From Varanus komodoensis (lineage: Eukaryota; Chordata; Lepidosauria; Squamata; Varanidae): a stretch of DNA of 64,000 nucleotides. How positions within the stretch are numbered: the stretch's first letter is position 1; the number at the start of each line of letters is the position of its first letter. The stretch covers positions 9,486,681 through 9,550,680 of the forward strand of contig NW_025335505.1 of assembly GCF_004798865.1 (NCBI RefSeq), read 5' to 3'. The notes below the pieces were generated by a model. That model ran no database searches. It was not told the DNA's origin and worked only from the letters and a program-made list of their open reading frames with translations. Positions 33,600 to 46,127 of the stretch are shown here, piece by piece. Made by a program: the position numbers and the translations under genes.

Positions 33600-36494
33600 A
33601 GAACTGGAACTGTTTGAAGGAGTATAGAGTACCTTTCCCCTGTGTAGTATGTTCCTAAGCTGTAAGGAATACTGATCAGTAGAAGGTTACAGAAGAGGAT
33701 GTAGAAACCCAGAAAATAAATTGTATGCAATACAATTCTCCTTCTCCCAATATCTACCTATCTGACAGTAAATGAGTGCCCTTCCCAGGATCATAATCCC
33801 ACATTCTGGCTTGGATGCAGAGAAGCGTGAACAGAACTCTGTTTTCATTGCGGTTTCCTACATTTCCCCACTAAGCTCAGAATAGTTGGAGATTTTCAAT
33901 AACTGCATTTGATGTGGCACAAGGGGATGCACTGAAGCAGGGGATGAAAACCGGTGGATATCAAGGAAGCAGGATGCGAGATTTGTTTGCACTGGGCACC
34001 ATTGGATCCAAGCTAATAAAAATATGGATTAAAAAAACCAATAGTTTATATATAGGTACCCACAAGTGACCCAGGGTATTTTATTTCTTTAGAATCTTCT
34101 TGCAGATAAAAGCCTGGGCAAATTTAACAGAGACCATCAGGCACACTTTTGAAAAGAAGAACCCCTTCAAGCTGCCTCTAGGTAGAATCTGTAAAAATCA
34201 ACTGGCATTCCTCCGAATATTTGCCAGTTCAGAAGTCTTTGGAAGTCTGGATTGCTTCAACAGCACATTGGAGCCTCCTCTTTGAACCAGCTACGGATAT
34301 TTATCTGCTCTGCATTTTCCTGAATGTGGAAACTTATAACGAATGGGATACTGTTGACCCAGCCAGCAGTAGGAGCTATTATCTTTTCAGGATTCCAGGA
34401 TTTTCAGGATTTCACTCCAGTTTCCAATGGTAAGCTCTATTTGGACTAATATTGTGTATGAACATCTGTTGTCTGTGCACTTTGCATCACCTTCGAAATT
34501 GGTTGCTAGAGAAATACTTTGTGATTTGTATTCTTCACCTATGCTCAAGTTGTTGATGCTATATATGTGTGCGTATGTGCGTGCATGTGCGGCAGTGCAG
34601 GGCTGCATCACTGAATACACATTCAAATAGCAGAATAATGACTGACAGTTTAGAAGCAGATCCCACCCACTGTCTTTCCAGGAGTTTTTTGGGAGATAAA
34701 ACTATGCTAAGCTGCCACTGCATTCTGCAGTGTAGAAGCTGGACATGAAGGTCTAAGCCTATTGCCCACCTATCATGCTCTTTGACTTCAGACTCAAGGC
34801 AAGCACGCCAATTTTAATATGGTGCTTCCAAAAACACATAAAGGCAAATGCAGCACTGATCATGATGGGCTAACAGCCTGCTGCTGTTGCTGGCAACGGC
34901 CGCTTTTATTGGCAGGCAGCTCTGTCATGGTCCTCGTTGGTGCCTGCAATGAAAAATGTAAAAAAAAAAAAACATGTTCTGCTTGTGCTAGATTGATAGC
35001 TAACGATCATTTATATAGTTCTTGTATTTTTCAACATTGTTGTGATATGCATTTGCTCCTCACTCTCTCCAAACAAGCTTCATGCCTCTGGGACAAATAA
35101 TGTGGCCTAGAGCCACTGGGGCTCCTAGACAGATGGCTCTAGGATCTTGGCTTAAGATGTTCTCTGTGGTGAGAGAAAAGATGGACAAAGCAGTCGGAAA
35201 GCATGGGATGGTTCTGCTCTGAAGACAATGACATCTGGACCCACTATAAAATCCCACAAATAAGGCATGAAAGCCTGACGTGGAAGCATCCCGTGTTAAA
35301 TCCGGATTAGCACTTGATGGGTTCCACTTGCATCAGACGAAAGAGATGGGAAGGTGCTCACCGCAATTCCTGGCTCACCTGTTTCTCCCGAAATGCTTCT
35401 CTGGAGTGCTCTGTGACCCTCCAAGGCAGTGTGAGGAGCCACACAGAAGACTATAGAGGGAAGGAGGAATCAGGGAAGATCACCTCTACACACTCTTCCT
35501 CCAGAGAAGGACTGTGCTGGACTTCCATAAACTGAATGAGCCCTTCTGTAGAGGAAGTCACCTCCCCTTTCCCTCAAATTAGAATGCAATAGAAATACTC
35601 CTTGCAGGGCACATCACCTAATTTGGATGACATAGGTGAAAATGTATTTGCTTTGATTTTTCAGTTTAAGTAGGACACAATTCTAAATAGATTCTTTGAC
35701 TATGATTAGAGCACTTTTTACAGCTGCAAAAGTGCAATAACAAGTTTAATATTTTTGGAAATAAGTTTTCTCCTCAGGATTACCAGGTGCCAACCTTCTC
35801 ATGTGATGCCCTCATGTAGCTGTCAGATGGTTGTGCAAATCAGCTCATTCCTTGCTACAGATCTGGATGGCAAGAGCACTATAAGCATTTTAGTTTCTAT
35901 GGCTTCTGAATAGCTTCTTATCTGTCCCCAGATGGATATTTTGAAATCCCTGACATGTTGGAGTCTAAAGAGTACTAGATAGAAGACCAACTAAGGCCAC
36001 ATATAAATGGCCACTGAGAGTCAGAAGTTATAACTAACACATAACAAGTTATATAACTAGCATGAACTAGATGTCATTACTAGCATGAACTACATTTCAT
36101 TGAGTGTATATGACACATAATATTAAAAGATTGAATATAATGTTAGTCCTACATAGAGCAGATGTGTTGTAATGAGTGACCCATTTAAGGCCCATTCTTT
36201 TCAATGGATCTCCTTTAAGTAAGACTAACACAAAGTACAGCCCTTTTCAAACTCATGGGCTGGGTTGCTATACTTTCAGTGGCATGGTGACTTTACTATA
36301 TCACTCCTTTAAAGTTCTGCATTTATTTGAGGGATTTTTATCCTTAACCATCAATAAAATTCCCATAATCACTCACAATTTTAAAATACAATAAAACACA
36401 TCCGAGACATTAAAAAAATTAAAATGCCAAAATATGGTAACCCCTCCCCCCATGAAATTCATTAGCTACAGCATCAAAGCAGTTAATTCAGACA
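33600..36494. other. No gene or repeat recognised
   Basis: Contains an A run of 12 at about 34961-34972. Nothing else is supported. Confidence 0.4.
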
Positions 36495-36740
36495 ATAGGT
36501 AACAGATCGCATTGAAATGAAATTCCCAAGCCTCTCTGGGAAACAGCTTCCACAATTAGGATGCACTTCAGAAAAGGCTTTCTCCCTGGTAGGCATCTCA
36601 CCACATCTTCTATAACAGGGGAATCTGGAGAAAAAGTTTTAATGAGCTTTGGAGCAAATTTGGAAGTTGTGTGGGGCCACAATAGCGAATAAGATGAAGT
36701 CCCATTCTGCTGGCAGGAGAAAATGGTTGGATCCAATGCT
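36495..36740 (-). mobile_element. L2-type LINE C-terminal remnant (probable)
   Basis: On the plus strand, 'CTCTCTGGGAAACAGCTTCC', 'TTCAGAAAAGGCTTTCTCCC' and 'GGGGAATCTGGAGAAAAAGT' follow the same order as 24955-25050 of the young L2 copy (CTCTCTGGGGAGCGCATTCC, CGCAGAGAAAGCCCTCCTCC, GGAAGGTTCCCGGAGAAGGG). Coding capacity is lost. The match is by eye and moderate. Confidence 0.55.
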
Positions 36741-37042
36741 TTGTTTCTGTGAGTAATTCAAGCAGATATTTGTGCTGATCTTAAAGTGCTCAGTGGCTCA
36801 GCCCTTGATTATTAACAGGCCCATCTTGCCTTATAGGAAAATCCATACATTCTTCTGAGAACAACCTGCCCCATTTGCTCCAGCTTTGAAGGGTAGTTTG
36901 GCAGTGACAAGAAGCTGAGCCAAAGTTGTTTCAGTTGCAATGCTACAATTGAGCCTAGTTTTGGGTTCTGTTTTGCCTTATGCCCTTTTATTTTAAGGAT
37001 CAGGGCTTTAAACATCTTGCTGTCCATTTTCCTGGTAGAAAA

Positions 37043-37075
37043 TACACACACACACACACATACACGCACACACAT
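37043..37075. repeat. (CA)n microsatellite
   Basis: ACACACACACACACACACAT, then ACACGCACACACA: dinucleotide repeat with two interruptions. Confidence 0.9.
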
Positions 37076-37896
37076 ATTTTTATGAGGCAATTAATAAAAT
37101 TTAAAATATAATAAATGATTGCAAGAACGATTGCCAAGCATTTTCCACATTAGAACTTTGATATAAATGAAAAATATGATTTAAAGCTCCCTTTGTATTT
37201 TTTATTTATTAAAAGTGCAGTTAAAGCCCTTGTGTGCACATACCAATCAATATGAATAGTTTATGGCATGATGATAATTTTTGTGTTATCTGGAGTATCT
37301 CTCATATACACACACGAGACAATATTCACATGATGTTCAGCACTCCAAACATTATGAAAACATTGCATTTTAGCACTTTAGTAAATTGTATATGTAAAAA
37401 TGAAGAGACAATCCTATGATAGGACATTCCAATTAGAGTTGTTTTTACAAATTGAGAAAATGAGCTTGTGTTACAATTCTTTCTCTCTCTCTTTTTCTTT
37501 CAGGTCACAGCATCAATGTTATGCTCTCATTTTTAGTGCAATGCATCTTGATCATGTCGCATCTAGGAAAGTATACCCTTTGACAATATTATTTAGTACA
37601 TTATCATAAATCTTCAATTTGCTCAAGCAATCCATTTCCAAATGAATAGCTGTTCACATCATGACACAAATCATTTAAATTTCCTAGAAGCAAATCACTT
37701 TAAGATTTACACTATAATTCAGAGTTTAATTCTTTTTAAATCCTATCATGTTTTACTCAAACAGAAAAATATATTATTTTAGTATTTAAGACCCAGAATG
37801 TTGACTGTCTACTTTTCCTGTTGCTCTGGTGGAGATCTATGTAACATATTATATTGGTTACTCGCCTATCAAGTTAACAGTTAATGGAAAATTAAC

Positions 37897-37978
37897 AGCA
37901 CAATCCTGTGCAATTATACTGAGAAGTATGTCTCACTGAGTTGGTGAAGCTTTCTCCAAAAAAAGTTTTTAGGATTGC
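37897..37978. repeat. Short dispersed repeat, CAATCCTATGCA family
   Basis: ACAATCCTGTGCAATTATAC is followed by GAGAAGTATGTCTCACTGAG and, about 80 bp on, TTTTTAGGATTGCAGC. The two ends are inverted (CAATCCT/AGGATTG), as in a small MITE. Related ends are visible at 40687-40725, 48817-48850 and about 22205-22240 in this window. Confidence 0.55.
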
Positions 37979-40172
37979 AGCATGAATCAGATTGATTTCA
38001 CATTCAGTCTGACAATTTAAATAGTAGAAGTGCAGAAAACAGAACATAAGGACTATTGCAGTAGAGAGTCTCTTGATGTACAGTGGGGCAATATAGCATC
38101 AGACTGGTAGAACTAAATGTTCATGCATGGAAATGATTTTTTAAATTAAAAGCGAAATAACAAGGACGGCAGATTCCCTTAACATAGTGGTTACATCATG
38201 CTAAAAGCTTCTTCTCTAGAACCTTGCCTCCCAGAGTGGCCAGCTATGGAAGCTGTCCATGCCTATGGATAGCTAACAAGCAGAACATGAGGGCAATGGC
38301 GCTCTCACCAGCTGTTGCCCACCCACTGAAATTCAGAGACGGTGATCCTGGAGATAGCAAACAATGCACCATCACTAACAGCCATGGTTACTAGCTGTCC
38401 AATGTAGTGATCATTTGTAGCGCCTTTAGTCGAAGAAAGAGAATTTCCAAATAATTTAGCTCCCAATGTGGCATGGACAGAAGATGGAAACAGTCAAGGC
38501 TTCACCTCTCCATCTTCATCAGAGCTTCTATGTCTGCATATATACATTGTATATGCAAATTGTGTCCTCCATTTCTCCCTGCAGAATACAGATAACACAT
38601 GCATTTCCCATAAATGTCAGCACACATGCAGTTTCTCTTCTGAATTACTGATAAATGAACAGGTGTCAGCTCAGGGCTAATGGTCCAAATCCCAAGTTAC
38701 CTTTCCAAGCTTTGACTGTATACAACATACAAAGTGAACAAAGAATCAGAAGGTCTTCTGTCAACCAAAACAGTGCACTCTGCACAGCCACAGGGAACAC
38801 CCCATCACTCTAGCTCCAATACAGGAATAGCACCTGGAAATCTATTCCTCTTTATGGGCTACCAAACCGATTTGAAAGTGCTAGTTGTGGAGGAGTGGGT
38901 GTGGATAGGGGTTATGGTATCACTCAGCACTGCTACCACTGTTTCTCTGAGCTTAATGAAATTTTATTGCCTATCACTGTATTTCTGAAGATCCTGATTC
39001 CCAGTGGATGACTCATCATGCTATTTCAATATGTTTGTTCTCGCAGCTACTTATTTTCCTCTTGGCTGGAATAGTGCCACTTGAGTCTTTGTCATACTCA
39101 TTCTCAAACTCACATGACAAAATTCTGTAAATCAGTGATACTTCTCTGTCTGTCTGTCTCTGCTGCACTTCATAGGATGCAAATTAGAAAATTGTCAAGG
39201 GTACCGAAATTCATCTTAAGAACTGCAGCTTTATTCATTTCACTCATGAATCTAATATTCTATATGATTTTGTTCTACATCACCCCAAAGCTGTTATTAA
39301 AAAGATGAGTCCTTGCCAGTGTGTTTATATCAAATCTTACATGGCACAGGATCAACAAGAACAACAACAAGAACAGCAGCAAAAAACTATTATTGTTGCC
39401 CTGGAATTAGCATAAAGGACTGCAGGAAGCAGAGTTCTTTTGATTTACTCCAGCAGAGAATCAGGCTCGGAGTGTACAAAGAATGAAAACAGTATTTTAT
39501 TTCCATATCAGTTTTCTGTTATTTCCATGGTTGGTATACAAAGTTAATGGCACCCGTTTGCAATAAATAAGGAAGCATTTAGCAAGTAGAAAATGTTATA
39601 TGTAGAAAAACCACATCCTCGGATGATACTACCTTGCAGGGAGAAAGTAATATGAGCAGTGAACCAGTGAACACAGTGTGAATCCTGACTATGTGTCACC
39701 TGTCACTGAGGCTTTTTATATTGCATGGGAAACGGAAGTGATGCTTCTGATGTCCCTGATCTAAATATGTAACTCCATTGAGGTGCAACAAATAAAGAAC
39801 TCACGAAAAAAGACTTTGCTGTGACAAAGTGTGGAAGATATACTCACTCTGAAGCAACTATAGGAATTGGAAACAGGAAAACTAGCAACAGTAGTGCAGG
39901 CTTTTTCTAATACTCAGACACATATCTGTGGACAGTCAGCACCTAATTTCTCAATCGATCGGAAATGCTTTGTACTGTCAAACAAGTAAGTGGGGTGGGA
40001 GACTGCCAGGTTGATTCCACACCTGACATACTGGAAAGTTGACAAAGAGTTTGATAATGCAAAAATGGGCTGCCGAGAGAGGAGGTCTGGTGGTGAAGGT
40101 CAGGCCTGGACCAAAAGATGTTCCTGCCTGAGATAAAGGACATGGTGGTGCCTCCCACTCACCCCTTCCATG

Positions 40173-40300
40173 TACATATGAAGGTAGGAAACTGCCTTCT
40201 ACTGAGTCAGACCTGTGTCGCCCAGCACTGTTGGTGATGATCGATGGTGGCTCTCCGGGGTTTCCAGCAGGGTTATCCTCCCTACCCCCTCAGTCCTATC
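40173..40300 (-). mobile_element. tRNA-derived SINE, 3' part
   Basis: 'GGAAACTGCCTTCTACTGAG', 'TCAGACCTGTGTCGCCCAGC', then 'GTGGCTCTCCGGGGTTTCCA' is the reverse complement of the body and end of the SINE seen complete at 50058-50232. The tRNA-like head is missing or decayed beyond 40300. Confidence 0.7.
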
Positions 40301-41084
40301 CTGAGATCTGAGGTTCTTCAACCACAATCCCTCTTGTGGCAGCTGAATCCTGAAGCAACACTGGCGATGACAGCATTTTCTACTACACCTGAGAGGGGCA
40401 GCCTTTCCTTGTCCTCTCTGTGCCCCTCGGCTTCTGACATCTGAGGCAACTGTCTTTTGCTACATGGATCAGCCCTACTAAAGAATATGGGAATAAGAGA
40501 TGCATTTCTTGGAAGGCAAAAGCTGTATCTGCCCCAGTATTCATCTCCAGCATCCCTCATTATGAGGAAATCACCAATTTACTGTATTAGCATCATATTT
40601 GTTTTCCAAACATTAAAGAGTAGGTGCTTGAGAAATGTAAGAAAGTTACAATATGTCAGATCATGGTGGAGAAAAAGGTAAGTTAAAATGTAATCCTATG
40701 CAAGTTTATACAGAAAAAGAGGCATACAGCTTCAAGCACGTTGCGAGTTACACCTCTCTTTTATGTCTAAACCTGCATGGAGTTACATTCTTAGGATGTT
40801 CCTCAAAAATGAAAGATATTTGAGAGTATATTTTTCTAATGATTAAATGGTAGGTAAAGTTTACGGTAGAGTTTCCTTTAAAACAGAGAATATTGCTAAA
40901 GTATTTCCATATGGAAACTTGTGTTCAGGTACTTAAAACGGTTTTGGAATGAATATGAGAAGTTGCATCCACTCAAGGAAGATACTCCATTGTGTAACCT
41001 TCCCCACACCCCCATCTTTCTCCCCATCAAGGGATCAGTCATGTTCTATAGAGGTACAGTGCATCCTCCAGAGACTGTGAATAC
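40301..41084. other. No gene recognised
   Basis: Includes one arm of the CAATCCTATGCA-type repeat at about 40687 (TGTAATCCTATGCAAGTTTA). Otherwise unremarkable. Confidence 0.4.
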
Positions 41085-41212
41085 TGCAGGCAATGATCTG
41101 AGTGGGGATGGTGTAATGTGGTGTCCTGCAACTGTAGGGGGTTGTACTTGATGGCCTTCATGGCCCCTTCCAACTCTACTATTCTATGATTCCATGATTC
41201 TATGATCCTCAC
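41085..41212 (+). mobile_element. CR1 LINE 3' end
   Basis: GTAGGGGGTTGTACTTGATG, GCCTTCATGGCCCCTTCCAA and CTCTACTATTCTATGATTCC, then ATGATTCTATGA, is the CR1 terminal segment with its short ATTCTATG repeats. Only the last 120 bp or so remain. Confidence 0.85.
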
Positions 41213-41800
41213 TCCCACAAAACAACAAACTGTAATTGTTTCCTTGAGAGGAAGATTGAGTCCTTGTATTTCATTCCAGGATGTTTCCAAGTTAAAAGAA
41301 GGTGGCTTGATTCCTTGCCAGAATTCCTTCCATTTTGTTCCTGCAATAGAAAATAGTCCCTCCCTTAGTCTCAACATTTGCCTGCTATGGTGTGATCCTG
41401 TTATCACCACTGTTATTTCTGAACAGCAGCTGTATTATTACTTTAGATACAGCCTCTCTGTTTTGAAGGCTGATGGATTAGTTCAAGAGCCTTGTGTTTC
41501 CATGGTGAATCAGGTTCCCTAAGTTTATGATTAGTGACAGACAGCGTGGCCACAGCCATTTTCTCCCTGGGAGTGGAGGCTGCCAGAATTTCACTCGCGT
41601 GAAGCTATGCATTCAACCAAGTTGAGAGATAATTATCTTAAGCAAAGTATAAACAGAAATCAGTAACACCAAACACACACATTTATTTCAAATGCAGAGA
41701 AAAATCATTGTGTTATTTTTCATGTCACAAGGTTGTTTTTAGAGGAGGATTTAAATAGATGGTTTTAGAACAATCTAGTCCAACAGCTTAAGTGTCCGGG
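41213..41800. other. No gene or repeat recognised
   Basis: Short frames only. Confidence 0.4.
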
Positions 41801-41892
41801 CAGCCTTCCCCAAGCTGGTGCCTTCTGCATGTGGGCCATGCCACTTGTAATTCCCACACAGCCTGTGGAAGGCACCAGGCTGGGGGAGGCTG
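41801..41892. mobile_element. Palindromic hAT-like MITE, 92 bp
   Basis: CAGCCTTCCCCAAGCTGGTG at the left and CACCAGGCTGGGGGAGGCTG at the right form a near-perfect terminal inverted repeat of about 20 bp. The flanks TGTCCGGG (41793-41800) and TCCCAGGG (41893-41900) agree at 5 of 8 positions, compatible with a decayed 8-bp hAT target duplication. It is a shortened member of the family at 18138 and 28798. Confidence 0.8.
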
Positions 41893-44680
41893 TCCCAGGG
41901 TGCACCGCTTCAATCTGTCCTGCAACTATTCCTGCTTGGAGAAACAGGATAGGAGGCAGCTGGCTTGATACAATCTTGGAGTATGTGGAGGTATCACCAA
42001 CATCATAGGTAGGCATAGCTGAACCCCTGCCAAGGACCCACCCTTACCATAGTCCCCAGAACTGCTCTTCCCCTTCATCGTTACAATCCCCTTGTTTGCC
42101 AGCCACGGTTGGCCCAGACAACCATGGCAGGGAGGAAGAAGAGCAATAGATGTCACTGCCAACTTTCTCACTGACCCTCTGCCTACCAAGCGAGCAAATG
42201 GTAGCAATGGTGAGAAAGAGGATAGCAGCTGGTGACAATGGTGGTGAGATGGAAGATACAGTAAGGGAGGGAGTACATTGAGGGAATCTTGCCCAATGGC
42301 CATCAAGACACCAGAGCAGCCTCTGTGCAGGGATCACAGTTGGTGATTCTTCCTGACAGCCAGTCATGACAGGAGAGAGAGGAAAGTAATGCACCCCAAG
42401 TCTTTTCTTTTGCAGAGGTGAACTGAGCACAGGGCAAGCAGCTGATCTTGTCCAATGGATATGCTCTCTGCTAAAATGCACATAAGTGATGCTTCTGGAA
42501 AGAGAAATCTGAAAATTGGCATACTATCAGATTATACTTGAGTAACCCCAATGTTCTTGGAATTACTCTGTGTCATGACCATATGATCAAGTCTTAATAT
42601 GCATAATTGTTGGGGCACCGTTATTATACTCTTCTTACTAATTGAAAAAGTAATATTTATTAGAGGAGACCAGCACCTGCAGTTGAGAGTTTATCTGTAG
42701 ATGAAAGGTATCAATTTTTGCAAAGGACTAGATTAAAGCAGTACGCCAAAGTACCAAAGTCAAGAAGAGGATAAATACCCTGCTCCAAATTCAGTGCAAG
42801 GAATCTTAAGTTTATGCAGTGTTTCTTGGATAGCAGTAATAGTGGAAACTCTCAGTTATTTTGGTATACCAGGGGCTGAACCTTTGCTCAACAAGAATGT
42901 GTCTGTGTGTCTGTGTGTGTGTATGCACATGATAATGGTGTTACTCATTCTCACAGCAAGGTAGAGAGATTCAATCAACTAGAAAGGAAGAGTCAGGTTT
43001 CAAATTGCATCAGATCTTTACTACCTACTGTTGCTTTGTTTATCCTGTCATTATAACCTTTAATTTCAAGTAGTGTGGGCTGGAGGCAAAATGATTTCAT
43101 ATGCTTTCACAATGAGAGAACTAATTCAATGGAACTTCAAAAACTTTGTTTACAAATGATAGTGCTTAGAAATTATGGGAAGGACAGAAATCAAACAACA
43201 CTGAACAGTGAGCATGAATGCTGCATTTATTTGGATGGTTTATTCATTTGGACTCATCATCAAAGTCTGTAAGAAATATATTTGTGCACTTAAGGATGAA
43301 GATAGGCATACTATAAGGGGTAGATAAGCATATATGAGAAATGGAACTTGCAGTGAGTGCCTCTAATTTTCTTGAGAACAAGTCTATATGGAAAGCAATG
43401 GTGCTTACTTCTGAATTAACACTTGGATTCTACTGAAACCTTTAGTGTGAGCATAGCTTGTTGGTTCAGAACATGGCAGAAATAGGTAAAAGCAAATCAC
43501 ATATGTGTTCAGTAATCAGCTGTACCCATATGTACATGGCTTGTCCTCCTGAAAAAGAATAACCCTTCATATAATATGTTTGCTTATTAATCATTTTATT
43601 GATGCAGTAATATTTTAAAAAATATTTTGTTAGGTGCTAGACACTGGCACCAGACACAATATGGATCAGAATTCTGACTGATATGTATATGTAGGTCAAG
43701 AATCCGAACTGGGACCACAGAGTCCTCCTACCCCTACTGGCAGCTGGTATGGTTCTTTCTGTTCCAGCTCTAGCTCTGAAGATGCAAATGCAACATTGGA
43801 ACTGGCAATGAGGAGGGGATCCAGGGATTCCCCACATTCCCATAGTCTTGCCTCCCTGCAAGCAGGAGCAACAGACCTAGATGGCTGTAACAGGCAGCCT
43901 ACGACTTCCGCAGGCTGGGGTAGGCATGGAGGCAGTCCTCGCCTACACAGCGCTCCCTTGCTTGATTGGACACCTGCAATCCTCCAAGTTCAGAGGGTTC
44001 TGGGCTACCACACCAGATGGCACCCTCCTGTATATTTGATTTCCTTGTAAAACTGTACTGACATTTAATCATTGCTGATTTATTTAGCACCTGGCAGCCT
44101 CTTTAATCTTTCTTATTGGCTTTTTGATACTATGAATTCTGAAAAAACACATGTGCTGTATGTTAAATGGTTGTCAAATTTCAGATCTAAGCACAATGGC
44201 ACTTGCTCTTAAAAGGTAGCTTTATACGTTGCTTCTTTGAACACTATTATTCTAAAGTTGTATAATAGACTTCAGAAGAATGATTCATATTCATTGTCTT
44301 TCACTTTTATACTGAGATAACTTTTCACCTTAATTATTATCCCAAGTATCACAGTAAATTAGAAATTGCAATTTGAATGAGATAAGCTGATATTAAAGTG
44401 CAAACTGAAATTTCATATTCAATACAATATATATAATATAAATGATAAAATATAATTCACTTCGGAGATTAAAAGGCATACACAAAAAGAAGCAAAATTA
44501 GAGGCTGGTAAGGAATTCTTTGAAAGTGATAAGCTATAAAATCATAGACTATAATGTTAATTTTGAATGAAAGCCTCAGGTAGAAAATATGTTTGAACAG
44601 CCAGCAGCTTTGTCGAACATTAAGTCATTTGGAGAGCTACTTTTTAAAAAGTTTTCCATATGCACTTAATTGGAAGGGGA
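41893..44680. other. No gene recognised
   Basis: Minus-strand frames of 126 and 145 codons overlap each other at 41926-42481 and look like chance frames. A short TGTGTG tract lies near 42903-42923. The 43640-44040 stretch is GC-richer with an 84-codon frame that I cannot place. Confidence 0.4.
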
Positions 44681-45030
44681 ATCATAGAATGGTAGGGTGG
44701 GAAGCAGCCAGAGGGCCACTGGGTCCAACTGCTCAGAGAGGAACTCCAGTTGAAACCATCCCTCTCAGATGGCTGTCCAGTTGCATCCTGAACTCCTCCA
44801 TTGTGGGAGAGCCCACAACCTCCCAGGTCATTGGTTCCACTGTGTACTGTTGAAACTGACTTCCAGTAACCAGAACCCACTACTCTGTGTCCTGCTCTCT
44901 GTGATGATTGAGAAGCGATCCTGACCTTCCTCCCTGTGACCATTGTTCACTTGAAGAGTGCTACCACATTTCTTCCCTGTTTCTCTTCCAGAGGCTAAAC
45001 ATGCCAGTTCTTTCCCTCTCTCCTCATATA
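44681..45030 (-). mobile_element. CR1 LINE 3' fragment
   Basis: The plus strand starts ATCATAGAATGGTAGGGTGG, the reverse complement of the CR1 3' end. It runs through 'GGGAGAGCCCACAACCTCCC', 'GTGTCCTGCTCTCTG' and 'GAGAAGCGATCCTGACCTTC' to 'TTCTTCCCTGTTTCTCTTCC'. The last match decayed C-terminal CR1 coding sequence. It is frame-broken. Confidence 0.85.
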
Positions 45031-45735
45031 TGTATGCAATTGCTCAGAAAATAATGCCCAGGTCTGTTTTCTCCACTGAACTCAAAGCAGGAGCACTTGT
45101 AGGTTAGGAAAAATTCTATACTACTCCTTGGAGCTCTTGCATTTATGAAGAAAGCATGATCACGGTAACACATAGCTATGTCAGTATGATGCTGTCATCT
45201 TTCTAAAATACATTTAAGGAGGAAGAGCGTAAAGACCCAGAGTACATATCCCTGTTCTCCCACGTGCAAAGTGGTTTGTATAGATGCAATCAGGGCCAAG
45301 CATGGAGGCATGGAAAATCTGGGGTGGGGGCTTGTGCAAGGGGGGGGAGGGGAATTGAAGCGGAATTGTATTATCATGCTTGAGGAACTCTATGGATGCT
45401 TTTCTCCCCTGTATCCATGCATTTGATGCTTTATGTTGCAAGATTTACTGGAGCTGATCAGAAGCAGTGTTAGAGCATGACAAACAACATTCTGAACAGG
45501 GAATTGCTGGTTGAGGCTCTCCTCCAGAACAGAGAGAGGGTGCTTCTGATATTAATCCAGGATATTTGCCTTGAGGGGCTCTCATAGAAGGCTTTAAACC
45601 CTCACTTTACTGAGACTTCTACACCTGGGTACTTTTTGAGGTTCTGTGCTTTTCAGAATGAGGGTTTTAACCCATCTCTTTACTGAGTTTTCATCTTTTG
45701 GGTTCTTTGCAGGATGTAGGTCAACTCCTTTACAC

Positions 45736-45740
<5 letters not shown>
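45031..45740. other. No gene recognised; G-rich patch
   Basis: GGGGTGGGGGCTTGTGCAAG, then GGGGGGGAGGGG, at about 45320-45352 has four or more G runs and could form a G-quadruplex. Nothing else was recognised. Confidence 0.4.

Positions 45741-45780
<40 letters not shown>
45741..45780. repeat. (TC)n microsatellite
   Basis: About 20 uninterrupted TC units. It sits 30 bp upstream of the CTCF-like word at 45813. Confidence 0.95.
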
Positions 45781-45783
<3 letters not shown>

Positions 45784-45812
45784 CTGCCTTCCTATAGAGT
45801 TCCATTAGATAA

Positions 45813-45828
45813 ACACAAGGTGGCACTG
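45813..45828 (+). promoter_or_regulatory. CTCF-like motif 1
   Basis: ACACAAGGTGGCACTG matches the core AGRKGGCRSYR of the CTCF consensus at every core position. The upstream CCASY part matches partly. It is paired with a second word of the same orientation at 46112. It is a motif match only, with no evidence of binding. Confidence 0.35.
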
Positions 45829-46111
45829 TGCTATAGCAGAATTGTGAAAATATACTAACTTCTCATTCATTCTACTATTTTCAGATTATATCAAACTTTC
45901 CTCATTTTTTTAAAGGGACCAGAAATGCTTGGAGAAAATGAGAGAGTCCTGAACAATGCTAACATCATGTAAAGCACCTGAGAACCCCCAAAGGTGAGCA
46001 ACCACAAGTACTCAATGCCTACATCATGTCAAGAAACCTTAAGATCAGCATTTTTACGTTTCCATCCCCCTTTTATTTTTTATTTCCTTTTCTATAGGTT
46101 TCACTATACAA

Positions 46112-46127
46112 TCACTAGGTGGTACTG
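46112..46127 (+). promoter_or_regulatory. CTCF-like motif 2
   Basis: TCACTAGGTGGTACTG matches the CTCF consensus with one core change (GGT for GGC). The flanks 'CCTTTTCTATAGGTTTC' and 'GTGATATACGCATGAATATA' resemble those of motif 1 ('CCTTCCTATAGAGTTCC', 'GTGCTATAGCAGAATTGTG'). The two sites therefore probably arose by duplication of a segment about 75 bp long or are two copies of one repeat. Confidence 0.35.

Larger units (their letters stand above)
36741..40172. other. No gene recognised; short repeats only
   Basis: Includes (CA)n at 37043-37075, a pyrimidine tract ending in TTTCAG near 37504, and a short dispersed repeat at about 37897-37978. Confidence 0.4.

Noticed and set aside
37478-37560. 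Exon after the TTCTTTCTCTCTC..TTTCAG tract
   Set aside because: The open stretch after the acceptor is short and no donor with good context follows.
42044-42481. 145-codon minus-strand frame
   Set aside because: Overlaps another frame of 126 codons; no domain; compositional effect of a GC-richer patch.
45741-45780. Tandem TC tract as a promoter element
   Set aside because: A plain microsatellite; no gene start is visible nearby.
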